Source: Diphasiastrum complanatum (lineage: Eukaryota; Streptophyta; Lycopodiopsida; Lycopodiales; Lycopodiaceae). From it: a DNA stretch of 64,000 nt. Positions 22,051 to 31,562 of the stretch are shown piece after piece. A program made the position numbers and the translations under genes. The notes beneath the pieces were generated by a model, which made no database searches, was not told the origin of the DNA, and worked only from the letters and a program-made list of their open reading frames with translations. The stretch lies in assembly GCA_029204225.1 (NCBI GenBank), contig CM055109.1, forward strand, positions 32,091,870 through 32,155,869, read 5' to 3'. Each line of letters starts with the position of its first letter. Position 1 is the stretch's first letter.

Positions 22051-23517
22051 TCACATCATATCTTCGTGCTTGATTTCCATTCTAATCTCAGATCTAATGA
22101 GGCCAAATACTTCATTGTGGATATAAGTGTCCTTAGAGGATGATTCACTAACTCTCATAAAGAGTTTACAATTTGCCTCAATACATGAAAAAAGACAAAT
22201 TTTCACACTATGAGTGAGCAAATCACTCTTGCTCTTGCAAGACTCAAGAGCATACATTTGATGAAATAACCATTTGCTTTCTAATTGATCTAAAATCAAT
22301 TTGAAATCATTAAGAACATCAACTATGTTCTCAAGAGAGACACCATACTCAACTAGTATTGCTTTACTCCAACTTTGAGTTGCAAAAGTCTCACCAAAGC
22401 AAATTGATTCACCAAATGACATAAGAGAAGCAAGCATAAGATGTATACCACTTGAAATGTGCTCCTCTTTCCCTTGAAATGTGAGCCATATGAGCTCAAC
22501 CATGTCTCTTGATATTCTTCTTGGAATCATAACTTGAGAAGGACTCTCCTCCTCAATCCTTGGCACACTTGAACCTTGAGATGACTCCTTAACTTCTTGG
22601 TGCTCCTCCTTGATGGAAATCCGAGACCTCCATGTCTCATAATGATCACAATAAACATGACCATACATTGTGCACTTTCTATGATCAACAATATTACTTA
22701 TGCTAGAACCATAAGTCCAAAAATCACCACAACTTGACATGATTTTTCTAATATTGAAATCAAGAAGTATTTCCATCTCAGTAAGGCTAACTACTTGCTT
22801 ATGGATATAAGTGTCCACTTTGGATGCTTCACTTATTCTCATAAGAAGTTTACAACTTGCCTTTAAAATTGAAAATTTACAACTTTCAACATTATGAATG
22901 AACACATCATTCATGATCTTATTGAAACCAAAAGAAAATACATCATGAAGACATTTCCATTTCCTTGTCTTTATACTCAATGTAAGTTTACAAGAAAAAC
23001 ATGCTTTGCTATCTATTAAGGCATCACACTCAACTAGTATTGCCTTAATCCACATTTGAGATACAAAAATCTCTTCAAAGCAAAATAGTTCTTTAAAAGA
23101 TGTCATGAGAGCATAAATGGAACTATTTTCATTTTGTGATTGCTCCTCCTTAATTTTGCTTGGTTTCTCTTGGATCATAAAAATAACTTTGAACTTATCC
23201 AAAGTTCCAAACAAAATGCTTTCCAAAAACATGAAATAAATCCAAGTGACATTCATGAAAGAAACATCTTTCTTTGCATCTTCAACCAAACAATACACTT
23301 CCAAATGAAAAACTTCTAGAGGTTTGAAATGTGTGGTGATGGACTTTTGAAGACAACTCTTGTAAGTCCTTGTGAGACTCCAAGCCTCATGCATCTTTCC
23401 ACAAAGGAAACACATTTCCTTGGATTTGTCCTTCTTGCCTTTGCATTTTGCACTTGAAGCTCCATCCTTCACCTCGGCCCCCTTGCTTTGGTTCTCCTTG
23501 GATGGATTGGTCTTCAT
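22051..23517 (-). CDS. 488-aa protein of unknown function in a non-autonomous LTR element; two internal repeats
   Basis: One open frame from ATG with no domain I can name. Residues 1-55 are lysine-rich with CFLCGKMHEAW, which looks like the linker plus a damaged zinc knuckle of a copia Gag. The remainder is rich in Ser, Ile, Phe and Cys and contains two diverged copies of a module of about 125-150 residues (about 133-255 and 356-482). Both copies carry SF...CF-E-F---W-KAILVE, then C-F------CKL-MR-SE-S---DTYIH--V. A shorter stretch at the end of the 55935-59009 protein matches this module (C-F, CK, SEAS, DT, VVS). Stop, polypurine tract and LTR C follow in the right order, so it is the cargo ORF of an LTR element that lacks pol. 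Its 5' part, including the Gag core and 5' LTR, is cut off at 23534 by an LTR A scrap. Expression and function are unknown. Confidence 0.6.
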   Translation of the reverse strand: MKTNPSKENQSKGAEVKDGASSAKCKGKKDKSKEMCFLCGKMHEAWSLTRTYKSCLQKSITTHFKPLEVFHLEVYCLVEDAKKDVSFMNVTWIYFMFLESILFGTLDKFKVIFMIQEKPSKIKEEQSQNENSSIYALMTSFKELFCFEEIFVSQMWIKAILVECDALIDSKACFSCKLTLSIKTRKWKCLHDVFSFGFNKIMNDVFIHNVESCKFSILKASCKLLMRISEASKVDTYIHKQVVSLTEMEILLDFNIRKIMSSCGDFWTYGSSISNIVDHRKCTMYGHVYCDHYETWRSRISIKEEHQEVKESSQGSSVPRIEEESPSQVMIPRRISRDMVELIWLTFQGKEEHISSGIHLMLASLMSFGESICFGETFATQSWSKAILVEYGVSLENIVDVLNDFKLILDQLESKWLFHQMYALESCKSKSDLLTHSVKICLFSCIEANCKLFMRVSESSSKDTYIHNEVFGLIRSEIRMEIKHEDMM

Positions 23518-23533
23518 TTTGTAGCATCTTGAG

Positions 23534-23703
23534 ACACGTGTGAGTGAGAGTTGGAAGTGATTGAATGCATGTAGTAGTGTGTTTTTGCCATAGAATCAAA
23601 GATAGATCTTGAATCTCAATCTAGTCTTGATCTTGGTGCATCTACACACCTTAGGAGATCACAAGTACATGTAGTGGACAATCCACACGTGTGAAATTCA
23701 ACA
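23534..23703 (+). repeat. LTR A, 3' end
   Basis: Nearly identical to 2275-2443 of LTR A (tracts GTGAGTGAGAGTTGG, ATTGAATGCATG and AATCCACACGTGTGAAAT). It lies in + orientation against the 5' end of the minus-strand 488-aa ORF, so it marks a recombination or insertion breakpoint. Confidence 0.8.
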
Positions 23704-23821
23704 CACACTACATATATAGAACAAAAATTAGTAGTATAATGATAGAAAGTTTATTTATGCTATGATGATACATTTGAATGAAAAAAGAAATACATGCATA
23801 TCAGAGATAAATTGAATATAC

Positions 23822-24449
23822 CTTGAGAGATTTAATGGTTATCTCTCTAATTGAAGTTGTCATTGTCGGTATTTTGTGAGCGACATCATGAAGTAGAGAA
23901 TCAAATTCTCCATGTGTATTTGCAGCTGAGTTTAATTTCACACGTAGAAAATTTGATACTCCCTCCTTATTTATCTTTACAAAAAGAATGTTCAGGCTCC
24001 AATGCCGACTGCAAGAACCAAAATACAAATATCAATAAATTCACATTTATGAAAAAAATTTGTTCTTATTAAAGCAATGAAGCATGCAACAATCCAGATT
24101 AAAGCAACAAAAACAAAAGAGCAATCCTTACTTATTTTCACATGGAATCAAATATAATTTCGCCATAGGACTGTACTTGATGAAATAGACAACCTTCTCA
24201 AAATTGGCTTCTTTCGCCTTTACCGTTCCCATGAAAAATGGACTAACTACAAAAACTGTACCATGGGAATCAAAACTAATACTATTATGCAAAAATGAAA
24301 CTCCGGCTTCTACTATTGCATCTGAAATTTCTAAGGTCTTATCTTTTAGCTCGGCAAAAAATTTGGGAGCTAATCTAAAGCTTCCTTCTACGTGTATTTG
24401 GAAGAAAAAAATCAAAAAAGTTGCCGAGAAGATCAATTTTGTTAGCTAG
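23822..24449 (-). CDS. Unknown spliced gene, at least two exons, 3' end lost
   Basis: The minus strand has two open exons joined by a textbook intron. The first exon (about 24449-24132) encodes a hydrophobic start (LIFSATFLIFFFQIHVEG, possibly a signal peptide) and then KFFAELKDKTLEISDAI, FDSHGTVFVVSPFFMG and YFIKYSPMAKLYLIP. A GTAAGG donor at 24131 and a TTCTTGCAG acceptor bound a 123-bp intron (24009-24131). The second exon (24008-23822) continues in frame with RHWSLNILFVKINKEG and ends at a possible CAAG/GTATAT donor. No ATG start is obvious, so an upstream exon may exist. The 3' part is missing because LTR A sequence begins at 23703. I do not recognise the family. Confidence 0.4.
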
Positions 24450-24556
24450 GTAGGCCTCGTATTGATTATATTGGTCAGAATAAAAAAAAACCTAGGCAAG
24501 AATAATGAGATAAGTGTTGCCCATTCAAAGTTTCATCAACATGGTGAAACTATATT

Positions 24557-24829
24557 ATGGCAATCAAGGCACTGTCTCATTTTCTTGGAGGACATAATTC
24601 CAATAAGGTGCATAAAATAATTTTTGTAAAGAAAACCATTGCAGTTAAAATTTTAGGATATGGACCAGTGAATTCCATATTCAGATCATCTCATTTTGCA
24701 GTGTATGCTGCTTACGTTGATCTGAGTAAGCATGAAAACTATGGGCTATTGGATCCATACGAAAGAAGAAATTTGTTGCATGATTCGAAGTTGCAACTTT
24801 CATTGGAAAAAATATCGGAAGCAAATTAG
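24557..24829 (+). CDS. Small hypothetical ORF (90 aa)
   Basis: It starts at an ATG and runs MAIKALSHFLGGHNSNKVH ... YVDLSKHENYGLLD ... SLEKISEAN. It has reasonable amino-acid composition but matches nothing I recognise and lies between two minus-strand coding segments. It could be a chance frame. Confidence 0.2.
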   Translation: MAIKALSHFLGGHNSNKVHKIIFVKKTIAVKILGYGPVNSIFRSSHFAVYAAYVDLSKHENYGLLDPYERRNLLHDSKLQLSLEKISEAN

Positions 24830-24889
24830 ATACTGCTGAATTGTACTTTGTAAATATTTTTATTTAATATACAAAATTTTATTGTGTGT

Positions 24890-25121
24890 CTATAGCCTAC
24901 TGGCTTGTATAAATTTGCATGCTTTTTGAATTTTTTTATAATCCGTCGATTTTGTATTATGACGAATTTGGATTCTTCTGTAAAACCATTGGAAAAGTTG
25001 CAGTATATAGCTGGTTTTTGTGCTAGTCCCGCCATGTTGTGTACTTTTATGAAATGTCGCTCTTGCTTGCCAATTAGATTTTTCCTTTCCTTGCGATGAC
25101 CATATGCTAAGACTTCCACTA
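24890..25121 (-). pseudogene. C-terminal part of the split unknown gene (continuation of 32103-34490)
   Basis: The minus-strand frame reads KSNWQARATFHKSTQHGG, then YILQLFQWFYRRIQIRHN, and stops at about 24890. It joins on to the minus-strand gene at 32-34.5 kb across the solo-LTR insertion: the 5-bp target duplication CACTA (25117-25121 and 32103-32107) marks the cut. I infer they were one gene before insertion. The exact exon joining at the insertion point cannot be settled by eye. Confidence 0.5.
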
Positions 25122-25394
25122 TGTTGGGGGTATTCCCAACAAAGTATAAATAAATAAAATCCTCCAATAAAATGTGTTGCGAGGGCATGGCATCCTGCGT
25201 GTATAAGCCCATGGCCCAATGAGCACGCAATTGAAGTTGTAAATAAAATAGACTTGACTTGGGCCTTGTAATTAAAATAAAACTAGAGGCCCAATGTCAT
25301 TTTTAAACTTAGAGATCACTTTTTAGAGTTGGGTCCAAATTGGGACTCACACGAATCTTGTGATTTCTAATGTAGTTTTTGTGGACCCTTGGAG
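25084..25394. repeat. 311-bp direct duplication, left copy (right copy 31252-31562)
   Basis: The 311 bases to the left of the intact copia are repeated, identical as far as I can read, to its right at 31252-31562. The block covers 38 bp of the host gene (CCTTTCCTTGCGATG...), the CACTA target site, and the first 273 bp of the gypsy solo LTR. Ordinary copia insertion duplicates 5 bp, so this needs another explanation, discussed in the findings. Confidence 0.9.
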
Positions 25395-26047
25395 TGTGAA
25401 AAACTCAGATCCAAAAGATGCTAAAGTTTCATAAAGATCTTGGCCATGGAAGTTATGCACATCTAGATTGAAAAAATGATAGAAATTGTGATGTTAAGCA
25501 TACTAAACATCAACTAAACATCAAAATCTGATCATAAGCTTCCACAAACAGAAACTTGCTGTCCCTGTCCGTACTTCAGAGCCTACAACCTGCATTTCAC
25601 ACGTGTGAAGCCATAGCAACAAAGAAATCACAATTCTAGTGGCTAGAATGCAAGATATGAACAAAAAAGTGAGAGAGAAGAAGATGGATCTTCAAAGAGC
25701 ATAACATTCATTCAATAGAATGAAAATGAGATGTGTACATACTCGTGGAGATGGCTATTTATAGCAGCCATAGTGCCTCTTGGCCACTTGTCTTATGATA
25801 GGCTAAAATTGGGGTCCAATAGGATTCACCCATATACCTAGAAATTTGGTCAAATAGGAATGCACCAAATTATGAGCCAATAGAAGAGCTCCACACTCGA
25901 CCTCCTCTAATTAATGTGACCTCAAAAGTAGTGTACACATACTTTGGGCCTCTACATACATGTATGAACCTATCTCTAACTTTTATTTGGCCATAGGCCT
26001 ACAAAATCTCAAGTTAGGAAAATACTACTAGTTGACAATTTTTCACA
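25395..26047 (-). repeat. 3' LTR of intact copia (653 bp)
   Basis: It begins TGTGAAAAATTGTC (minus strand, 26047) and ends CTGAGTTTTTCACA (25395). The G-box palindrome lies at 25596-25609. A probable TATA box, CTATAAATAG on the minus strand, is at 25755-25764, with CCAAT-type boxes about 60-140 bp upstream of it. Confidence 0.95.
25755..25764 (-). promoter_or_regulatory. TATA box in copia LTR
   Basis: CTATAAATAG on the minus strand lies within the LTR, downstream of CCTATTGGAC and CTATTGGCTC boxes and upstream of the G-box palindrome. The identical site in the 5' LTR is at about 30963-30972 and would drive the element's own transcript. Confidence 0.6.
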
Positions 26048-29000
26048 CTCCCTCTTCAACTAGTTTTAGCATAGATTTAGAAAGTACACCAAGACTTGTT
26101 CTATGCTTGAAAAATAAGTCCTTTCCCAATGCTTTGGTAAAGATATCAGCCACACATTCCTTTGATGGGACATGTTCAAGCTTGATCTCTTTTGCCAACA
26201 CTTGTTCTCTCACAAAATGGTAAGCCACCTCGATATGTTTGCTCCTTGCATGGAAAACCGGATTGCTTGCTAGACTTTGGGCTGAAAGGTTGTCACAAAA
26301 GATGATTGGACTCTCTGAAAAATCCAGCAAATGAAGCTCCATAATCATCCTCTTGATCCACACCATCTCCTTTGTGCATGATGTCAAAGCTTTGTACTCG
26401 GCCTCACTAGAAGAAAGTGATATAGTTGCTTGTTTCTTCGACATCCATGAGATAGCTCCATCACCTATGAAAATAGCATGTGCATTTATGGATTTTCTAT
26501 CCATAAGGTCTCCTGCAAAATCTGAATCTGAAAAACCAAATAAGTTAGGTGATGAGCCTCTATAAACAATGCCAAAATCTTTTGTTCCCGAGATGTATCT
26601 CAAGATCCTCTTTCCTAGTTTCCAATGTTCTATGCTAGGATCTTGCATGAATTGGCTTAATCTACCAACACAATAAGATAAATCAGGTCTTGTGATGGTT
26701 AGATATATAAGAGAACCTATTAGCTTCCTATAGAGAGTAATGTCCTCGAAGGATCTTTCATTACCTCTTATAGTTAGCTTTACATGTGATTCCATAGGTG
26801 TATCAATAGGATTTGCATCTACCATATGAAATCTATTGAGAATAGAAATAGCATACTTCTCTTGTGAAATAAAAGTGATTTGAGAAGTTCTAATTACTTC
26901 TATTCCTAAGATATAGCTCAAAAGACCAAGATCATGCACTTCAAATTCCTTTTTTAGTGCTTTCTTGATATCTTCTATATCTTCCTTGTTCCCTCCACTT
27001 AAAATAATGTCATCCACATAAATTAGAAGGATTGTAACATCATTAGCACTAATTCTAAAGTAAAGTGAATGATCATACTCACTCATAGTGAAGTTTTGAG
27101 AAAGTAGAAAAGAGTTAAGCCTAGCATACCAACTCCTTGGTGCTTGCTTAAGACCATACAAACTTTTTTGTAGAAAACACACATGATTAGGCTTGCTATG
27201 AGAAACATAGCTCTCGGGTTGCTCCATGTAGACTTCCTCTTCAAGATCACCATTCAAGAAAGCATTAGAAATGTCTAATTGCCAAAGATCCCATCCATAA
27301 AGAGTTGCAAGGGAAATGATTACTCTTATGCTCACCATCTTTGCCACGGGTGCAAAGGTTTCCTCATAGTCAATGCCATGCTCTTGAGCATAACCTTTAG
27401 CCACCAACCTTGCCTTCAACTTGTTGATAGATCCATCTTGATTTGTCTTTACCTTGAAGATCCATTTGCATCCAATTGCACTTTTGCCCTTTGGAAGCTC
27501 CACCAATCTCCATGTGTTGTTCTTCATAAGTGCTTCAAACTCAAGATCCATTGCTTGGATCCATTCCTCTTCTTGCCTTGCTTCATCTACACATGAAGGT
27601 ACATCAAAAGAAGTTAGGAAAGCATAGTTGGATCCATCCACCACTTGCTTACCTTTGCCATCATAAGTGAGCCTTGAGGGTTTCACTTTATGCCTTGGAG
27701 TTCTCCTTGGAATTTGACTTGAAGAGGCTTCTTCAACATCCACATCCAATGTGTCATCAACTCCATTGTCATCAAGCACATTAGTTGCAACAACACCATC
27801 ATCACTTGAAACAACTTTTGGAATGTTACCTTCATCAAAAATGACATCCCTACTTGTGAACACTTTCTTGATTGAAGGAACATAAATCCTATATGCTTTG
27901 CTTACTTCACTATAACCAACAAAAATGCCCTTTCTTGAAGATGGATCCTCCTTAGTTCTATCATCAAGAGTAATGTTGAAGTAGCAAATGCATCCAAAAG
28001 TTCTTAGAAACTTGACATTAGGCTTCGTACCAAACAAAGCTTCAAAAGGGGTTTTTCCTTCCAATACAACACTTGGCCATCTATTGCATAGGAAATTTGC
28101 ACACAACAAAGCATCACTCCAAAAAGGTTTAGGAAGATTAGCATTCAATCTCATTGCCTTTGCACTCTCACACAAGGTTCTATTCTTCCTCTCGGCCACT
28201 CCATTTTGTTGTGGTGTTCTTGGACATGTGTACTCCCTCTTGATCCCATGCTCATCGCAAAAGGCTTTGAATTTGTTAGAAATGTATTCTCCACCATTGT
28301 CGCTCCTCAAGCATTTGATTTTGGTTGTAAATTGAGTCTCAATAGCAACTTTGAACTTGACAAACACATCAAACACCTCATCCTTGCTCTTTAGTAGATA
28401 AACCCAACAAAATCTACTAAAATCATCAATGAAAGTTACATACATCTTAGCACCTCCATTGCTAATTGTAGTAACACCATGAATATCCGAATGCAAGAGA
28501 GAAAAAGGCATCTTAGATCTAGATATAGATCTAGTATATGGCAATCTATGTGATTTAGACAAAGCACATTCTTCACAAACATGATTCAAGCAAGTAAGAG
28601 ACTTGGGAAGTCCCCTTACTACCTCCTTTTTGGCTATTACCTCCAAGGCCTTGTAGTTGAGATGTCCCATCCTTTTATGCCATACCTCTTGAATTGACAT
28701 TTGTTCATTTGCCATGCATCCAACTTGGTTAGCAACAACACATGCATCAAGCTTGAACAATTTCCCTTGCCTTTTCCCTTTTGCAATGATACTACACCCC
28801 TTTTTGATCAAGCAAGCATCACCATCAAACTCAACTTTGAATCCTTTGTCAAGCATTTGGCTTACACTAAGTAAGTTCTTGGTAATGGATGGAATGAGCA
28901 AAACATCTTTCAATTCTATATTCCTATTTGTAGAAAGTGAAATAGGAATTGTGCCAATCCCCTTGATTGCACACTCACCATCATTTGCGGTATAGATTAC

Positions 29001-29993
29001 CTTCCTATCACCATCAAATGCCATTAAAGATGAAAAATACTCTTTATGATATGTCATATGAGAAGTGGCTCCACTATCAATCCACCAAGGATCAATGTCT
29101 CCATGATTAGCCAACAAGCAAGATGACATAACAAAAGCATCATTTGAAAGAAGCTCATCCCCACCCTCATCAATAGTTAGATTGGTTTGCTTTTCCCCTT
29201 GATCCCTCTTTTTCTTAAAACAATCACTAGCAAAATGCCCTTTGACTCCACAATAGAAACATTTTAGCTTAGATCTATCCTTCTTTTTGCCAAAAGTAGA
29301 GTGCTCACCTTGGTCTTGCCCTTTAGACCAATTGTTTTTACCTTTGCCCTTGAACTTGCCTTTAGAGAACATTGCCTCCTCTTCTCCTCCTTGAGATGTA
29401 GAAGATGCTCCCACTCTTGCTTGCAACCTGAATTCTTCAGCCAACAAGACCTCTTGCAAGTCTCCAACACTTGGTAAACATTTTTGGATAGCATAACTTT
29501 GAACAAGATTAGCATGATCATCCAACAAGCCATTGAGAATCACTTGAACAAGCTCCTCATTATTTATGCCATCATTAATGCATGCTAACTCATCATTCAA
29601 TGCTTTAACTCTCAAAACAAAAGCATGTCCATTCTCACTCTTCTTTTGCATACAAGAAAAGATTTGCCTTCTTAAAGTCAACACTCTAGAAGTAGACTTG
29701 GATTCATAAACCTTCTTCAAGGCTTCCCAAGCTTCACTAGATGATGTGCACTTACCAACCTCTTTGATAAGCTCATTTGTCACATTCATCTTGATCATGT
29801 GAAGGGCTTTCTTTGCCCTCTTGTCATACCTCAATTGTTCTTGAGGTGCCAAAGGTCTCTCCTCCACACCTACAACAATATCCATCAACTCATTCATCTC
29901 AAGCAAAGACTCCATCCTTACTTTCCAAGTAGAATAGTTGAGGGAGGTAAGCCTATCATTGCTTTCCAACATGTAGCCTCCATTTGTAGCCAT
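26043..29993 (-). CDS. Copia Gag-Pol polyprotein, 1316 aa, intact
   Basis: One frame from ATG carries every copia domain in order. Gag of the UBN2 type is at about 1-200 (YSTWKVRMESLL, STSRVLTLRRQIF). A zinc knuckle CFYCGVKGHFASDC lies at 245-258, and the protease DSGATSHM at 306-313. The GAG-pre-integrase HKRMGHLNYKAL is near 439-450. The integrase has D503 (HSDIHG), D565 (RSDNGGEY) and E601, spaced D-x61-D-x35-E. RT has QLDISNAFLNG at about 906-916 and YVDD at 992-995. RNase H has FSDSDFAGD, SSSEAEY and ADIFTKAL. The length is normal for single-ORF plant copia. The stop codon TGA overlaps the first bases of the 3' LTR, and the last codons are the polypurine tract itself. I see no disabling change, so it could supply enzymes in trans. 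Its Gag is very similar to the Gag-only proteins at 46 and 56 kb. Confidence 0.95.
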   Translation of the reverse strand: MATNGGYMLESNDRLTSLNYSTWKVRMESLLEMNELMDIVVGVEERPLAPQEQLRYDKRAKKALHMIKMNVTNELIKEVGKCTSSSEAWEALKKVYESKSTSRVLTLRRQIFSCMQKKSENGHAFVLRVKALNDELACINDGINNEELVQVILNGLLDDHANLVQSYAIQKCLPSVGDLQEVLLAEEFRLQARVGASSTSQGGEEEAMFSKGKFKGKGKNNWSKGQDQGEHSTFGKKKDRSKLKCFYCGVKGHFASDCFKKKRDQGEKQTNLTIDEGGDELLSNDAFVMSSCLLANHGDIDPWWIDSGATSHMTYHKEYFSSLMAFDGDRKVIYTANDGECAIKGIGTIPISLSTNRNIELKDVLLIPSITKNLLSVSQMLDKGFKVEFDGDACLIKKGCSIIAKGKRQGKLFKLDACVVANQVGCMANEQMSIQEVWHKRMGHLNYKALEVIAKKEVVRGLPKSLTCLNHVCEECALSKSHRLPYTRSISRSKMPFSLLHSDIHGVTTISNGGAKMYVTFIDDFSRFCWVYLLKSKDEVFDVFVKFKVAIETQFTTKIKCLRSDNGGEYISNKFKAFCDEHGIKREYTCPRTPQQNGVAERKNRTLCESAKAMRLNANLPKPFWSDALLCANFLCNRWPSVVLEGKTPFEALFGTKPNVKFLRTFGCICYFNITLDDRTKEDPSSRKGIFVGYSEVSKAYRIYVPSIKKVFTSRDVIFDEGNIPKVVSSDDGVVATNVLDDNGVDDTLDVDVEEASSSQIPRRTPRHKVKPSRLTYDGKGKQVVDGSNYAFLTSFDVPSCVDEARQEEEWIQAMDLEFEALMKNNTWRLVELPKGKSAIGCKWIFKVKTNQDGSINKLKARLVAKGYAQEHGIDYEETFAPVAKMVSIRVIISLATLYGWDLWQLDISNAFLNGDLEEEVYMEQPESYVSHSKPNHVCFLQKSLYGLKQAPRSWYARLNSFLLSQNFTMSEYDHSLYFRISANDVTILLIYVDDIILSGGNKEDIEDIKKALKKEFEVHDLGLLSYILGIEVIRTSQITFISQEKYAISILNRFHMVDANPIDTPMESHVKLTIRGNERSFEDITLYRKLIGSLIYLTITRPDLSYCVGRLSQFMQDPSIEHWKLGKRILRYISGTKDFGIVYRGSSPNLFGFSDSDFAGDLMDRKSINAHAIFIGDGAISWMSKKQATISLSSSEAEYKALTSCTKEMVWIKRMIMELHLLDFSESPIIFCDNLSAQSLASNPVFHARSKHIEVAYHFVREQVLAKEIKLEHVPSKECVADIFTKALGKDLFFKHRTSLGVLSKSMLKLVEEGV
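26048..26060 (-). other. Polypurine tract of intact copia
   Basis: The minus strand reads GTTGAAGAGGGAG directly before the LTR start TGTG. The same string precedes the 3' LTR at 59023 and a close form precedes the one at 13187. Confidence 0.85.
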
Positions 29994-30590
29994 GTTGCAA
30001 TGATTGATCTCTGATCTTTGACCTGTTCCAATGCACTAAGCACTCTCTTGAATCAACAAATGAAACACAAGAAGAAATCACAAAGATTTGGAACCTAAAA
30101 CCTTACTTTTTCTCTCTTTTCCTCACTTTTTCCTTAATTTTAGCCACTAGTTTTATGATTTCTTGATCAAACCAAGACCAAACCTCAATATACTTGCTTT
30201 TCCCTCACTCCTAAGATTGAAATACACTCTTGAATCATTCAGCAAACTGAAAATCAGAGGGTTACATCAATTTTGAAGTTTTTGACATGAAGAAGCAAGA
30301 AATTGAATCAAAAAACTATATGCTAGAATGGAAAACTAATAGGATCTTGTTGGATCTTGCATCTCCCTCTTTCCAAAACAATTTTTGTCTCCTTATTCTG
30401 ATAAGTACAGAGGGAATTCGCCCTACTTCAATTGAAATGCATACAAATGATGTTTTGATCACAAAGATCCAATTTCTACACATAAATCAACAAGATTTTT
30501 AGCTAGAAACTTGATTGGAATGCTACAAAAGCAAACTCGCCCACAAATCTCTTCTAAATCTGGCAAAACCTGCACATTTGGCCGCCTAAT

Positions 30591-30602
30591 GCTCTGATAC
30601 CA
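30591..30602 (-). other. Primer-binding site of intact copia (tRNA-Met type)
   Basis: TGGTATCAGAGC on the minus strand lies directly after the 5' LTR end. This is complementary to the 3' end of plant initiator tRNA-Met, the usual copia primer. Confidence 0.9.
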
Positions 30603-31251
30603 TGTGAAAAACTCAGATCCAAAAGATGCTAAAGTTTCATAAAGATCTTGGCCATGGAAGTTATGCACATCTAGATTGAAAAAATGATAGAAATTGTGAT
30701 GTTAAGCATACTAAACATCAACTAAACATCAAAATCTGATCATAAGCTTCCACAAACAGAAACTTGCTGTCCCTGTCCGTACTTCAGAGCCTACAACCTG
30801 CATTTCACACGTGTGAAGCCATAGCAACAAAGAAATCACAATTCTAGTGGCTAGAATGCAAGATATGAACAAAAAAGTGAGAGAGAAGAAGATGGATCTT
30901 CAAAGAGCATAACATTCATTCAATAGAATGAAAATGAGATGTGTACATACTCGTGGAGATGGCTATTTATAGCAGCCATAGTGCCTCTTGGCCACTTGTC
31001 TTATGATAGGCTAAAATTGGGGTCCAATAGGATTCACCCATATACCTAGAAATTTGGTCAAATAGGAATGCACCAAATTATGAGCCAATAGAAGAGCTCC
31101 ACACTCGACCTCCTCTAATTAATGTGACCTCAAAAGTAGTGTACACATACTTTGGGCCTCTACATACATGTATGAACCTATCTCTAACTTTTATTTGGCC
31201 ATAGGCCTACAAAATCTCAAGTTAGGAAAATACTACTAGTTGACAATTTTT
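30603..31251 (-). repeat. 5' LTR of intact copia (649 bp, terminal TGTG missing)
   Basis: Identical to 25395-26043. The outer end stops at the AATTTTT tract; the expected CACA (the first TGTG of the LTR on the minus strand) is replaced by CCTTTCC of the duplicated flank. The G-box palindrome is at 30804-30817. Confidence 0.95.
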
Positions 31252-31562
31252 CCTTTCCTTGCGATGACCATATGCTAAGACTTCCACTATGTTGGGGGTA
31301 TTCCCAACAAAGTATAAATAAATAAAATCCTCCAATAAAATGTGTTGCGAGGGCATGGCATCCTGCGTGTATAAGCCCATGGCCCAATGAGCACGCAATT
31401 GAAGTTGTAAATAAAATAGACTTGACTTGGGCCTTGTAATTAAAATAAAACTAGAGGCCCAATGTCATTTTTAAACTTAGAGATCACTTTTTAGAGTTGG
31501 GTCCAAATTGGGACTCACACGAATCTTGTGATTTCTAATGTAGTTTTTGTGGACCCTTGGAG
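31252..31562. repeat. 311-bp direct duplication, right copy
   Basis: Identical as read to 25084-25394. After it, the gypsy solo LTR continues uninterrupted (CAAGTTGGGTCC), so this right copy is the one in the original context on its right side, and the left copy in the original context on its left side. Confidence 0.9.

Larger units (their letters stand above)
25395..31251 (-). mobile_element. Intact Ty1/copia element, very young
   Basis: The complete order on the minus strand is: LTR (31251-30603), primer-binding site TGGTATCAGAGC (30602-30591), leader, a single Gag-Pol ORF (29993-26043), polypurine tract (26060-26048) and LTR (26047-25395). The two LTRs are identical over 649 bp as far as I can read; the 5' LTR lacks only the outermost four bases TGTG. 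Identical LTRs and an unbroken 1316-codon frame point to very recent insertion and possible activity. Simple 5-bp target duplications are absent; instead a 311-bp flank is duplicated. It sits inside a gypsy solo LTR. Confidence 0.95.
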
